From assembly GCA_036924285.1 (NCBI GenBank), contig JAYKYS010000007.1, forward strand, positions 6,076,001-6,140,000: a stretch of 64,000 nt of DNA, given 5' to 3'. Shown one piece after another: positions 26,046 through 36,894 of the stretch (position 1 is the first letter of the stretch; each line of letters starts with the position of its first letter). The translations under genes and the position numbers were made by a program. The notes beneath the pieces are model-generated. The model searched no databases. It was not told where the DNA came from and was given only the letters and a program-made list of their open reading frames with translations. The stretch is from Asterella californica. Its lineage: Eukaryota > Streptophyta > Marchantiopsida > Marchantiales > Aytoniaceae.

Positions 26046-27839
26046 TACATCTCATAGACGCTTTTTGCAAAGTTATCTCTTTGATACCAAACTTCTCATC
26101 CACGTGAAATAAGTCATGTCTATAGTCAAGCAAAACAATGCTACCCTTACTGTTACTTCTATTGATACTTCTTTTTGTCATGCTTGACAACATGATCAAA
26201 GGCATATGCACCATAGTAAGAAACAAGGATCCGGACATACACAAAGTCTTAATGCAACAATCATCATCATAACTCTCTCATAAACAATATCGAAATCAAA
26301 TAAGTGATCCTGAATTTACCCACCAAGTTAATTGCTATGCGTATTGTTGATGCACAACCACTAACTGGTGAGTAGTAAAGACAACTACTGTGAGAGACTC
26401 TCGCATGTCACCATTAATACGTAATCGCTGGAGGTCATCCTCACCAGAATCATCCATCCGAGCAGTCTAGACAACTATTTGTATTGTTGTCATCATGGTT
26501 GAGACCACTAAGACCAATATGCCTTAAGCATCTATATTCCACTCTGAACGTCTGCAGAAGATATTCTTCATAGACTATCAAGTTCAGCAGAAAATTGAAT
26601 CTCCCAACTTCCAGTAAGAAAAAATATATGATAGTACTTTGCTAATATTACAGCACTTCATTCACACGATTTCTATACTAGAAAATTGAACTTAGCACAG
26701 TGTGTATACACATCCATTATAGCACACAATATTATTCATTCAACTTCATCTTACTATTTATATAAATCTCATATACGCATATTGTAATACTCTAATAACA
26801 TATACAAACCTCATATAAAATGAGAAATACGTTTACACTACTGGTGAAATCCGTGACATCCTTTTAGTGAACATTTAGAACTAGAGGCGCCTCATGAGAG
26901 AGCTGATAGGACATTGAAAATCACTCATAAAAATATCACTAAGAACAAAGATATCCAACATGTACAAACACTATAACCTCATATATTTGAAAATCATTTA
27001 TTAATCCACGCTTTTAGAACATACTCAGAACTGATATTCAAATTTATGTTACTTACAGATTGTATGTTCTTGGATTCTACTCATCTTCGAGTTTAGATTC
27101 TGACAGTGTGAATACCTGAACTAGCAAGTCATCTGAATGAAGAGAAAGTTTCAAGTTTCCTCTTAGCCCAAGCAGCAAAATCACCACAAATGCTTACAGC
27201 TTCATGAAACTTGAAAGTTCAAATTTTATTGATTCAGCTATGCACTTCAACCATATACAACACTATGCTGAGATCCAATCATGCTAGCATGGAGTTGCGA
27301 TATTGATGAAGATAAAAAATAGATTCATTTACAAAATGAAATGCTCAAGAAATGAGCATCTCAGCTTTTACAAATTTCATTTTCAAGAATTCTATATAAA
27401 TGTCAAGAACAGAATGTTTTTCTAACGCTACACCTACATATGATGCAACCACTAAACAGCTCGTTTTGACTACTACGAGCTGATCCAATGTCAACTAACT
27501 CTACTGCCATCTTATCCAAGACCTAAACCCAACTGAACAGAATGGATGTAAGCTCTATGTAGCTTTTGAGACTCAAGATCTTTATACATTTTGAGCTTCT
27601 TGTTCTCCGTCTCAACGATCATATTGCCAAAATTGGATAGTGTTTGATTAAGAGCAGATGAAAAATGACCATGTCTCTCTTTCTCTTGCTGGAGTTATGC
27701 TGCTGAATATCCGATTTGTATTGTGCAGCAGGTTGAGAACTCTAATCCTAAGTTCAAGACTAGGGTCTTCGTCATGCCTAAAGGAGTTGTTCCAAGACGC
27801 TAGTCATATCAATAATAAGCGATCAATACTGGATAGAGA
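26046..27839. other. Interior of the decayed Harbinger element, no clear gene
   Basis: The minus-strand frame 26,244–26,032 may be broken transposase N-terminal sequence, but I see no decisive motif. The remainder is AT-rich and non-coding by eye. It lies between the transposase remnant and the Myb-like ORF, so it is probably internal to the element. Confidence 0.35.
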
Positions 27840-28190
27840 AGCTCACTAGATACTTCTTCTCTTCATGATCACGTTCTTCTTGTGTCAAACTTGAATATGA
27901 AGCATTTCCACAACTCTTACGTCATGCACTTTCTTATAAACACCAATAATATTCTCCCACCTGTTTTTAATATGGGGAGTGTCCACTTCTACTCCTTTTG
28001 ACTGAAATAAATACTGAATTTTCTTAAGCTTGGCCTCAGCGAAATACCTGTTTGCTCTGCTCAAATTTTGACATTGCTCCTCTAGTTCAACTCGTTTAAC
28101 TTGAGATAAGTCCACGACTCGCAATTCTCGTGAGAGTTCTAGCGATATCAGATAAAAAATATATTTTACCGATATCCGTTGAAATGTCAT
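27840..28190 (-). pseudogene. Myb/SANT (trihelix-like) protein remnant, likely ORF1 of the Harbinger element
   Basis: The minus-strand frame carries KIQYLFQSKGVEVDTP followed by HIKNRWENIIGVYKKVHD, the third-helix pattern of plant Myb_DNA-bind/trihelix-like domains (QCKNRWENL...YKKIHD). After VHD the frame slips: a second frame continues with SCGNASYSSLTQEERD, which resembles what usually follows in such proteins, so one frameshift near 27,905 breaks the gene. The N-terminal third of the open frame shows no obvious homology. PIF/Harbinger elements normally carry a Myb-like DNA-binding protein beside the transposase, and this ORF lies upstream on the same strand as the transposase remnant, which supports the assignment. 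A fragment of a host trihelix gene is the alternative. Confidence 0.62.
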
Positions 28191-31100
28191 CTAATATCAG
28201 GAATATTTTTACACACTCTGAAACGTCATCAAGTGTTGATAGCTCACACTCGATGAACCTCACTGAGCATTAATTAACAACTTAGGTTATTCTATCACAT
28301 CCATTCATCCTAATCGGATGCATAATAATAACTTAACATTATTTTGCAAGATCAAGTTTAACATTTATCGAGGTTGTCAAGTGTTTCCGATATCAAAAAA
28401 AATTGCTAATATCAGTTCCTGATATCTAATATGTATTTCCTCTCCATTCCTACCATGTGGATCTACTTTGTAGATGAACATTACTTGACATGGACGACTC
28501 GGTTGAGATGCATTGTGAATCTCTAGAATTGGACTTCATTAGGAATCCGTAGAACTGAAACTAACAAATTTGGACGAATTTGTGTAATTTCTTCATGAAC
28601 AAATTCCTTAAACAGTACTGCATCTCCAAACTACTGCTCATTATCTTGCACTGGTTAGTTTCTTAGTCCGAGGTGCATACACTCTATCACATTTATACTT
28701 GACCAAAATTATGCACTTTGAAAGAGCCTAATATTAAAGAAAAATAAAAAATCTTATAATTTTAAATAGAATAATTTAGAAAGAATAATCTAACTCATTG
28801 TAGAACTAATGAGCATGATTTGTCATATTTGATTTGTAAATCTTAAATCAATATAATGACACATCTAAAGATTTAACAATAAAAATCTAGAAAATAAATT
28901 TATTTATAAAAATGAATTTATTATTATTATTGTTTAGAAATGAATGATAACGTCCTGAAAGTATATAAGATCATATATAATTTCTAAAATAAATATTTAT
29001 AATGTAGTAAAATATCAATTTGAATTATTATTAGGAAACGTTCCACATCATGTATAAAGCAATTGTTCAGTGTCCCCTTGAGCCTACAGTTTTTCACATG
29101 GCAAGCACTCTTCTCCTCAACGACATCGTCTCCGCTTCAGTACACATATACCAGGAACTCAACTTTGCAACAATAGTTGTGATGAAAATGCACCAAAATC
29201 TGCACATTCCCCTCATTGCAATGGTCGTAGCTAGAGTACACAACAAACTGTACATTCAGCAGCGCCTCGAAAGGACTGAACATCAAGCATTGAGGACAGC
29301 ACTCCTTCTAGCTGCGAGCGTTCATCCCGCTCGATCAGTTGAAGCTCTCTTCCCCCAAACGCCATAGCCATAACAAGTTCTGGCTAACCGGAGTCGTAAG
29401 CTTTTTCTCCGTTTTCAGTGACATCTAAACACTTGAAACTCAAACGGAATACATGCTCGCACCAACATTATCCCAAAATGAAGAAAATTGGATAATAATT
29501 AATAAAAACCTGGTTTAGGAAAAACAAAACTTGCGGTGTTGCAGAGAATCCCTCATTAACAACCGTCAACTTTCCAGACCTGTGAGAGAAAAACTATCTA
29601 TGAATCCGGCTTGATTTAATCAAACGACCGTAACTTATTTCCGTCAAATATGGACAAGAAGCCGTGGTTGGGGGAATCTAGTTTGTCAGTTTGATTCCTT
29701 TCCTGTCTTCCGAGTAAAAGATACAAAAAACCTCTCTGGAGTTTGACAACTACTTGACGCGCTCATAGAAACACTTCGTTCTATGGTGGGGTCGTCAAAC
29801 ATCGCGATCTGCTACTACTAGTTTCATACGGAAGAAGAGTGCGTACGATAGTGGCATTTACTTGTCAAGACTCAAGAGCTGGTTCACCACCGTTCACGTC
29901 GCAACTAAATCTGTCTATAGGGACCACACTTGACTGGACGATCTCTGGTTCATAATATACACGGAATGGAAAGACAGCTCACTTTTCGTCGAAGAAAGCC
30001 TCCTGTACGAATATCTAGACTCAAACCTCGTTATAATCACTTCTGATATAGCCAAAAACAAGATATAATCACATTGTTTTCAAGTCTTATAGTCACTATT
30101 AATCTGTTTATATCACACATTTCAATCACAAAAAAAAAATTTGTTATTATGTACCTAATTAGAGTTAAGAGCAATAAATTACTGGTAGTTTATAAGTGAT
30201 TAGTAAATCTGATTAGATGACTTGGTAGACAAAAAGTGAAGCAAGATGAGCTTGTTAAGTTTTATAGTAATATTTCTTTCATCAACGTTATTTACATGGC
30301 TGGTAATAATTTCTGATGATTTCTAGAATATTGCTTGCAAAGGTTGTCTTCAAGTGCCACGACAATTTATCGTTAAGTATTCACTCGTCTTAAATTACGA
30401 CCTCACATACTATAAAACAGTAGGTTTTCCTATGTGCCCTAAAAGTTAAACCTAACATAACCATGATTTTACTTTGAACCGTGTAGTACAACGGTGGACC
30501 GGGAAAACACAGGATGCACTTGTTTGTTAGCTAGCTTAATTATTACCTAACCATTTTCGTACGGAAGGATTAGGTGATAGAATTAATATATTTTTTAACG
30601 TAATGTTTTTGTTCGGTAAGTTTTGGTAATTGTACCCGAGGAAGCGCGTTGCCCTGCCCTTCACTTATGGGTTCTCTATAGCCGTTTCCATTGTACCTTG
30701 TACGATTAATATTTAACAATTACATATTAATTTTGATTTTCATCAAATTTTACTAGAGAATTTGTATATAATAGTTATATCTCTTTTGCTCGAATGGTCG
30801 AGCTCGACCATTCCAGATAGCTCTTTACAGAAGCTCATCTTCCGAAGGCAACTATTTATCTGGATAGGGTTCCTTGAAAAGGATATTTGTTATAACAAGT
30901 ATATGAAGAGAGCGTGCATGTATATTCACCTCTTCCATCCAATGGTGGAGGAGGCAAATAGGTGAGGTTTAATTTATTATTTAAAATAAGATGGGTTCGT
31001 TAGCAGCTTCTCGCGTTTATAGTTTCGGAAGTCCGTCCGCTCTCGCTTTATGGGTTATGTTTGGATCGTCTCGTAACACTAGATGCAGTTATCATTAAAA

Positions 31101-32339
31101 CTTATAGATAAATTGAATTTTCTTAACATCTTAGTATACAATTTCGAAATTACACTTAAATAAATATTTTCTCATAACAAAAAGCGAGCAGCAGTTCTCC
31201 AGAGTTGATAGATCATGCATATGAGTTACGTGGTATATGAGTATATACTCACACCACTATTTCTTATTTATTATCATCAAATTTTCACTGGCAAAGAGTT
31301 TGGTTAATATTTTCATGAAATTGGGTATAAAATATGAAAAGAATATTCCTTTTCTCCTCACCTTCTATTTGAGGTTAACAAAAATATTCTCTTTTGTGCC
31401 AAAAACTTTGTAAACTTCATTCCGAGAATTCTGATAAATACTAAGTAGTTTGTTAAGAAATTAGCCACTCAACACCAGTTAGGTCTCTTCCGCCATAGAC
31501 TTTCTGCAGCCAAAAGCTGTTGCCTTTTTCACAACAGAACTCTCACGAGAGAATTCGAACCCACGAAGCAGGTTACTCTCGATATTATGTATATATTTCT
31601 TTTCCATTAGAAAAAAATAACAGAATTAAGATCAGAATCCAAAACCTCGAATTTCAGATCGTGCAATATAGAGGATAGAACATTTACAAACAACTGTCTA
31701 CAAAACTTTGAAAATATTGGATACATTTACGAGCGTATATTATAGAAATAATATTTAATATTTACGGAAGAAAACCTATATAGCTTCTTTTTCGGAAGTT
31801 ACGGTATATGTAAATTAAGTTCACCGAGAAAAACCCGTATAGCTTCTTTTACGAAAGTTACGGGATTGCTGTACGACCAAAGATCGAAGGTCCCTAATGA
31901 GACGCGAATCTTATATAAAGTGAAACTGTTTATTTGCTCTAGTTATTTCTTCGGTGACACTTGGGTCGCGGTGATGTAATTGTTTTAGTATAGCTATACG
32001 TAGATTGTGAAGAAGGAAAAAGAAAGGAGGATTCTTTTGTCGTGTAAGTAACTGTTAAGTGACGGATAGAGTAGTTGCGAGAAGCAAAAAGTATAGAATA
32101 ATGCACTGCCCGAGGGTGCATAAGCCACTGCCCGAGAGAGTGCGGTTATGTTGCATAACCCCTTGAACGCACAAAAGATTTTATTCAAACTCGTGGCATT
32201 ACGTTCTCTGCTAAGATAGAGATTAAGATCAAGATTAATCACTAACACATAGTCCGGGCAATTACATTAGAAACGTAGCTCCTCCTGCCAAATCGAATCC
32301 CCCAACCCTCCAGGAACGCTCAGTCCGTGCGAGGGCATC
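28191..32339. other. AT-rich intergenic DNA
   Basis: No gene is recognised. The plus-strand frame 29,050–29,367 has no known domain. A short duplication lies at 31,770–31,855, where TATAGCTTCTTTT followed by an AAGTTACGG-like stretch occurs twice about 60 bases apart. The palindrome at 30,792 is listed separately. Confidence 0.35.
30792..30813. repeat. Perfect 22-base palindrome
   Basis: GAATGGTCGAG is followed directly by its reverse complement CTCGACCATTC with no spacer. Such a site could bind a dimeric protein or be a folded replication or transposition scar. Nothing adjacent identifies its role. Confidence 0.9.
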
Positions 32340-34170
32340 TGCGTTTGGTTGTAAAAAGTCTCAGGAGAAAAAGAGGTTTAAGCTCCAACGTAGCGGGTTG
32401 GGTTTAAATTCTTTTCACAAAAAATATAAATTTATTTAAACTATAATAAAGCTCTCTCTTTCGGGCGGGCAGCAGCATTTGGTTAGAGAAAGTCTCACGG
32501 CGGAAAGAGTTTAACACTGGCGCGCCGGGCCTAACCCGTTTCTTATTTGAAACGGGTGATATATATTTTCTTAGAAAATAATAATTTTTTCTCAGTTTGG
32601 ACACTTTTCGGGCGTGCAGCAACATTTGGTTGCAGAAAGTCCCTCTTGAAAACCCCACCCAACATCGCCAAATTTGAACCCCCCTCTGGGTATAAAAGTG
32701 TCGTGGTGAGAATATTCTTTTTAGATTTTTTTAAAATTCGGAATATTTCTCTAGAATTTGGAATACCAAAAAAAAATATTTAACAAACTGGTTTTTGATA
32801 ATATCTAAAACTAAAATATATTTTTAGTAAAAATATAACACTTTCCAGTCGTTTTCCAATGTTACCTACCACGTCAAAAGAAGAGGTGTCTGGGTAACCC
32901 AGACCCTAAGTATTAGGAGCAGGGTTTTAAAATTCTTGACCTACCAACAAATTCAGAGAGTACAAAAATCTCCATATTTTCCTCTAAACCTTACTGGAGA
33001 TATTTGATAATTATAATTATAATTAATATTATTATCATATCTGAAAGTTCTCCGATTTTTGAAGAAGATAAAAAGTTACGTAATTGTACTGAATTGTATA
33101 TGTGCAGGTAAAACTAAGATTTTGATTTTTTCTTGATAACTCAAAGGAATATGTTTGTTTTTCCACTAACAAGGTTTTTATTAAGTCACTGAGTCTCTTC
33201 AGGACATTTTCCCTTAAGTAATTTTTATGAATCTTCTAGGAGAAAAAGAGGTTTAAATACTGGCGTAGCGGGCCTAACCCGTTTCTTATTTGACAAAAGG
33301 ATATATGCTTTTACAAAATAAGAAGTTTACACACTGGCGTAGCGGGCCTAACCCGTTTCTTATTTGACAAAAGAATATCTTTTCTAAAAATGCTTCTGGG
33401 CTGGACACGTTTCTGTCCCCAGGAGACGGGCGACTACTGCAGTGATGGTATCAAGGTCTGACTCGCGAAAAGAGGCCTAAAAAAAAAACCAAACAAAAAA
33501 AGAATCAAGGTCTGACTCGCCGTGCGGCCTACACTGGCGTCGCAGCCTAAGCTGTTTCTTATTGGCCAAAGAATATCTACCGTACTGATGGATCAAGGTC
33601 TGACTCGCCGTGGGGCTTAAACTGGAGACTGGAGTTGCGGGCCTAACCCGCTTCTTATTTGGCAAAGTATGTATATATTTATATTTTAAATTAATAATTC
33701 GGGTGGACACTTTGCGGCTCGTGGACGTGTACCATAGTGACCGATCAAGTTCTGATCCGCCTTCTGGTTTAAACTGGAGTCGCGGGCTTAACCTGCTTCT
33801 TATTTGATAAAAATTATATACATAAAATATTTTGAGGTAATGTGTTAGCAACTTTTTAGATTGAATTTTCTTTTTTATTCTGTAAGTCTGTTGTCGTAAT
33901 TCTTTTTCACTTTCCGTATCTTATTAGATTACATCCATCCGTTTTCTTACACGACAACAGACTTACAGAAAAAAGAAAAATTTCACAATCTAAGTATACT
34001 TAGAGTTAACTCTACTAAGTAAGCTAAGTAATACTTAAGTATAGCTATAGCACCGCATAGCAAGAATAATAATGTGTTATATCGGTGGACAGTTTCCAGG
34101 CGGGCGGATCTCTCGCATGGAGAAGGAGGATCCCGCAGTGATGAAGGTCTGATTGGCTGCGTGGGGACGG
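32340..34170. repeat. Array of diverged repeat units
   Basis: A unit containing GGCGTAGCGGGCCTAACCCG followed by TTTCTTATTTG occurs in varying form near 32,515, 33,260, 33,330, 33,530, 33,635 and 33,775. A second module reading ATCAAGGTCTGACTCGCCGT recurs near 33,450, 33,510, 33,592 and, weaker, 33,744 and 34,143. A third module, CGGGCG(T/G)GCAGCA(G/A)CATTTGGTT, occurs near 32,462 and 32,610. Unit spacing is irregular, so this is a decayed tandem array rather than a clean satellite. In the reverse direction the first module translates to NKKRVRP-type peptides in two frames, which may be accidental. Confidence 0.75.
33858..33991. repeat. Imperfect inverted repeat of about 45 bases per arm
   Basis: The left arm, from 33,858, contains TTCTGTAAGTCTGTTGTCGT; the right arm, ending near 33,991, contains its exact complement ACGACAACAGACTTACAGAA, with further matching T-rich sequence and AGATTG at the outer ends. 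The spacer is about 40 bases. It resembles a small MITE and sits at the right side of the repeat array. Confidence 0.75.
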
Positions 34171-36623
34171 CATTATTCGCCGACCAGAGTGAGAAAGATG
34201 CGGCAGACGAGACTGAACTTTGCCCCTTCCTCTCAGGGCTTGATCTTTTCCTTCTTCTCTTGGTTTGGGTGAAGACCTGGCGTGTCACCACATGTTTGGC
34301 TCGACGGCACATTGTGTATGTACAAGTCATAGCTTGGGCTGGCGACGTGACGACTGCTGCGTGTCTTAGTACAGTCAGCGTCGTTGGCCTCAACCTTCCG
34401 TCCATCCGACAGCCCGTCCTTGGCGTTGTTGTCTACGCTGTCTGTCACGGAAGATTTGGTTCCATCCGCTTGGTCTCCGAGTCCACGTCGAGCTAAACTG
34501 CTTCCCGCCCCAGAGCCGCTTGTCTTATCGTGTCAAAAGAGGATCTCCCTCCTTCTGCACGGAAGAAGGAAGCATCTTATACGAAATCGAGACTGATTTG
34601 CAGAAATTTACCTCCTCAGTCCCCCGTATGAACATCTGATCCTCCTCAGTCCCTCAGGCTGCAATCACATCGCGAAATTATGCTTACGTTTTACGGAGAT
34701 CTACGGAGGGTTCCGTAACCGAAAATGTCCGGAGAAAGACTGTCCGTTCTCCGGAGAACTCATATTCTCTCCGCATAAAATACCGGGAAACTTCTACGGA
34801 CGCTACAGTAAGTTATCAACGACGATTCATATTCCGGTGTCTAGGTAATGTATTACTTAAATATCCGGTGATAGTAAATATCAATGGTCGAAAATAATCT
34901 GATCGTAAGGCTGCTATTTGAACACGATTTAAATATACACTACACCATCTCGTGCAAATTTCACCCGACAGCTCAAGATGATACAGTGTAACAAGTTCAA
35001 GAACTTGGAGCAGCTTATCTTTTCAGACTCCAAGGGTACTTTGTATGCGTGCATCGATTAGAAAAATAGCTGCCATTCGGTTGGACCCCGCAGAGACAAA
35101 TTGACTGGTTCTAGAATTTCACAGTGGAGTGAAAAACGAAGGATTGCACAAGGTGCTTGAGGAGAAAAACATCCGTCGATGCGATGAGACGAGGTCGGGC
35201 CGCGCTTCTAAGCCGTAATTGTGGTCCTCTATAGTTATCAATGCACTTCTGGTCCTCAACGAAGGGTAAGTCTTCGTCTGCAATGCAATTTCTCTGTCTG
35301 TACGAAGGGTTTGTCTTCGTAGTAGTCCAATTTGTGTGTGGCCAACGACTGAGCTGCAGAAGTGCTGAAGAGACTGCGTAGAGACTGATCTGTTTTTCAT
35401 ATTTCTGTCATACTATATTTCTGTAATGATCTGTTTTTCATATTTCTGTCTCAGATTTTCCACCAAACAACCTTTCTTATAGTGAAAGAACTGAGTTGGT
35501 AAACAGTTCTTCAGAAAGAAGAATCTGTTCGGAGATCCTGAAAATTAAAACCCTGTAAACCCTGGAGTCCAGCAGATTGAAATTGCATTGCCTCTCTGCC
35601 GTTCATGCCACCTGATATTTGAATCCTCCTTTGGGTTTCCATCTTGACTTCAGGCGGAACTACTGAAGCTGCTCAGAAAAAGCAGTAGCAATAACCGATA
35701 GCACTCTCGGTCTCTCTCTCCTGGTGCTCACTGACCTCCAACCAGAAAGCAAGCGTGACATGAGCAACATTGCATTGTCAGGGCTTTCAGACTAGTTGAA
35801 GGGATGAAACGATGGGATGAAACGAACTCTCGTTCGTCATTAACCGTACATGCAGATTCACAGCAACGCATGGCAAGGTGCGACCGTACTCAAAGAGCTC
35901 AACTTCCCAAAATCCTGAAAACCGAGTGGAGTAATTAAAGCTCCTTCCCGTGAGAGGAGCCGAAAGCAGTCTACAAGCACCCAGCGGCCAATCTCACCTC
36001 TCTCCGCGTCAAGAAGTCAAAATATTCAATCGCAAACAGAGCACCTTGGCGCAGGTAGTATCTTCATAGTTCTTACAACGTGAAGAGGGGAAGTAACTGT
36101 TAAAAGACGATAAGACTTTCACCAACGCGCTCACGCCGGTCATCTCTTAAAGCACCTTGACTTATTATATCAGGTGTATAACAATATTCTAACCAACGTA
36201 AGCAGGTAATCCAAACCACTCCGGAAAGAATCATTATTCTCCGGAACCCTCCGTAATCCGGAAAATCTTCACGATGTGAGTGCACCCTCAAAGTTCAAAC
36301 TATCTTCCTCAGTCCCCATACCGGCTACCGAGAGTTTGGAAAACCGATTCTTTGGGTTCGACAAGATTCGCAATGTGAAGACTACTATGTGAGCACGGGT
36401 GCGGGTCCAAGTTGGACGCATTGGCTTCGTGTGACGAATTTTCTTCAGCAATAAGTTTGCGCGTCTTCAGCGTGAACGAAACCTAGTATTCAGATTGTTA
36501 GAAGTTTGCTATCAACTGTACATGCCGACCCAGGGGTTTTGCCTTCTGGTACTTCCGCATGATACTTTTAAAGCTCAGAAACAGCTCGATCTTCAAGTAA
36601 TATGAACGACCGACTTGAATAGC
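34171..36623. other. Intergenic; GC-richer island followed by plain sequence
   Basis: From about 34,080 to 34,560 composition rises and long frames appear on both strands (34,074–34,496 + and 34,405–33,983 −) without any domain I recognise, so neither is called. At 35,388–35,445 CTGATCTGTTTTTCATATTT-like sequence is duplicated. No gene is recognised in the rest. Confidence 0.35.
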
Positions 36624-36751
36624 TAGACTCTTCTGTCTAGATCTACACTACAGGTATAAGATTGGAGAATTAAACAGAAAGACATGAATAAAATAGACCC
36701 TTTTCTCTAGATCTACATTACAGGTACAAGATTGGAGAATTAGACAGAAAG
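36624..36751. repeat. Direct repeat, two 58-base copies
   Basis: Copies at 36,624–36,681 and 36,694–36,751 share TCTAGATCTACA and AGATTGGAGAATTA with only a few differences. The offset is 70 bases. Confidence 0.9.
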
Positions 36752-36776
36752 TGCTTTCTTACGTAGCATGCATACT

Positions 36777-36894
36777 CTGGAGAAATAGGCAGGTTTCTAG
36801 TATACATGAACGTCCCGATTTCTAGTCGACGCGATCTGGAGAAATAGGTAGGTTTCTAGTATACAAGAACGTCCTGATTTCTACTCGACACGAT
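36777..36894. repeat. Perfectly abutting tandem duplication, 59-base unit
   Basis: Two copies, 36,777–36,835 and 36,836–36,894, share GGTTTCTAGTATACA and CGTCC.GATTTCTA and differ at only a handful of positions. It lies 25 bases after another, unrelated duplication. Confidence 0.92.

Noticed and set aside
34074..34496. 140-codon ORFs on both strands
   Set aside because: Equal-length overlapping frames in a GC-rich island without any recognisable domain; most likely compositional.
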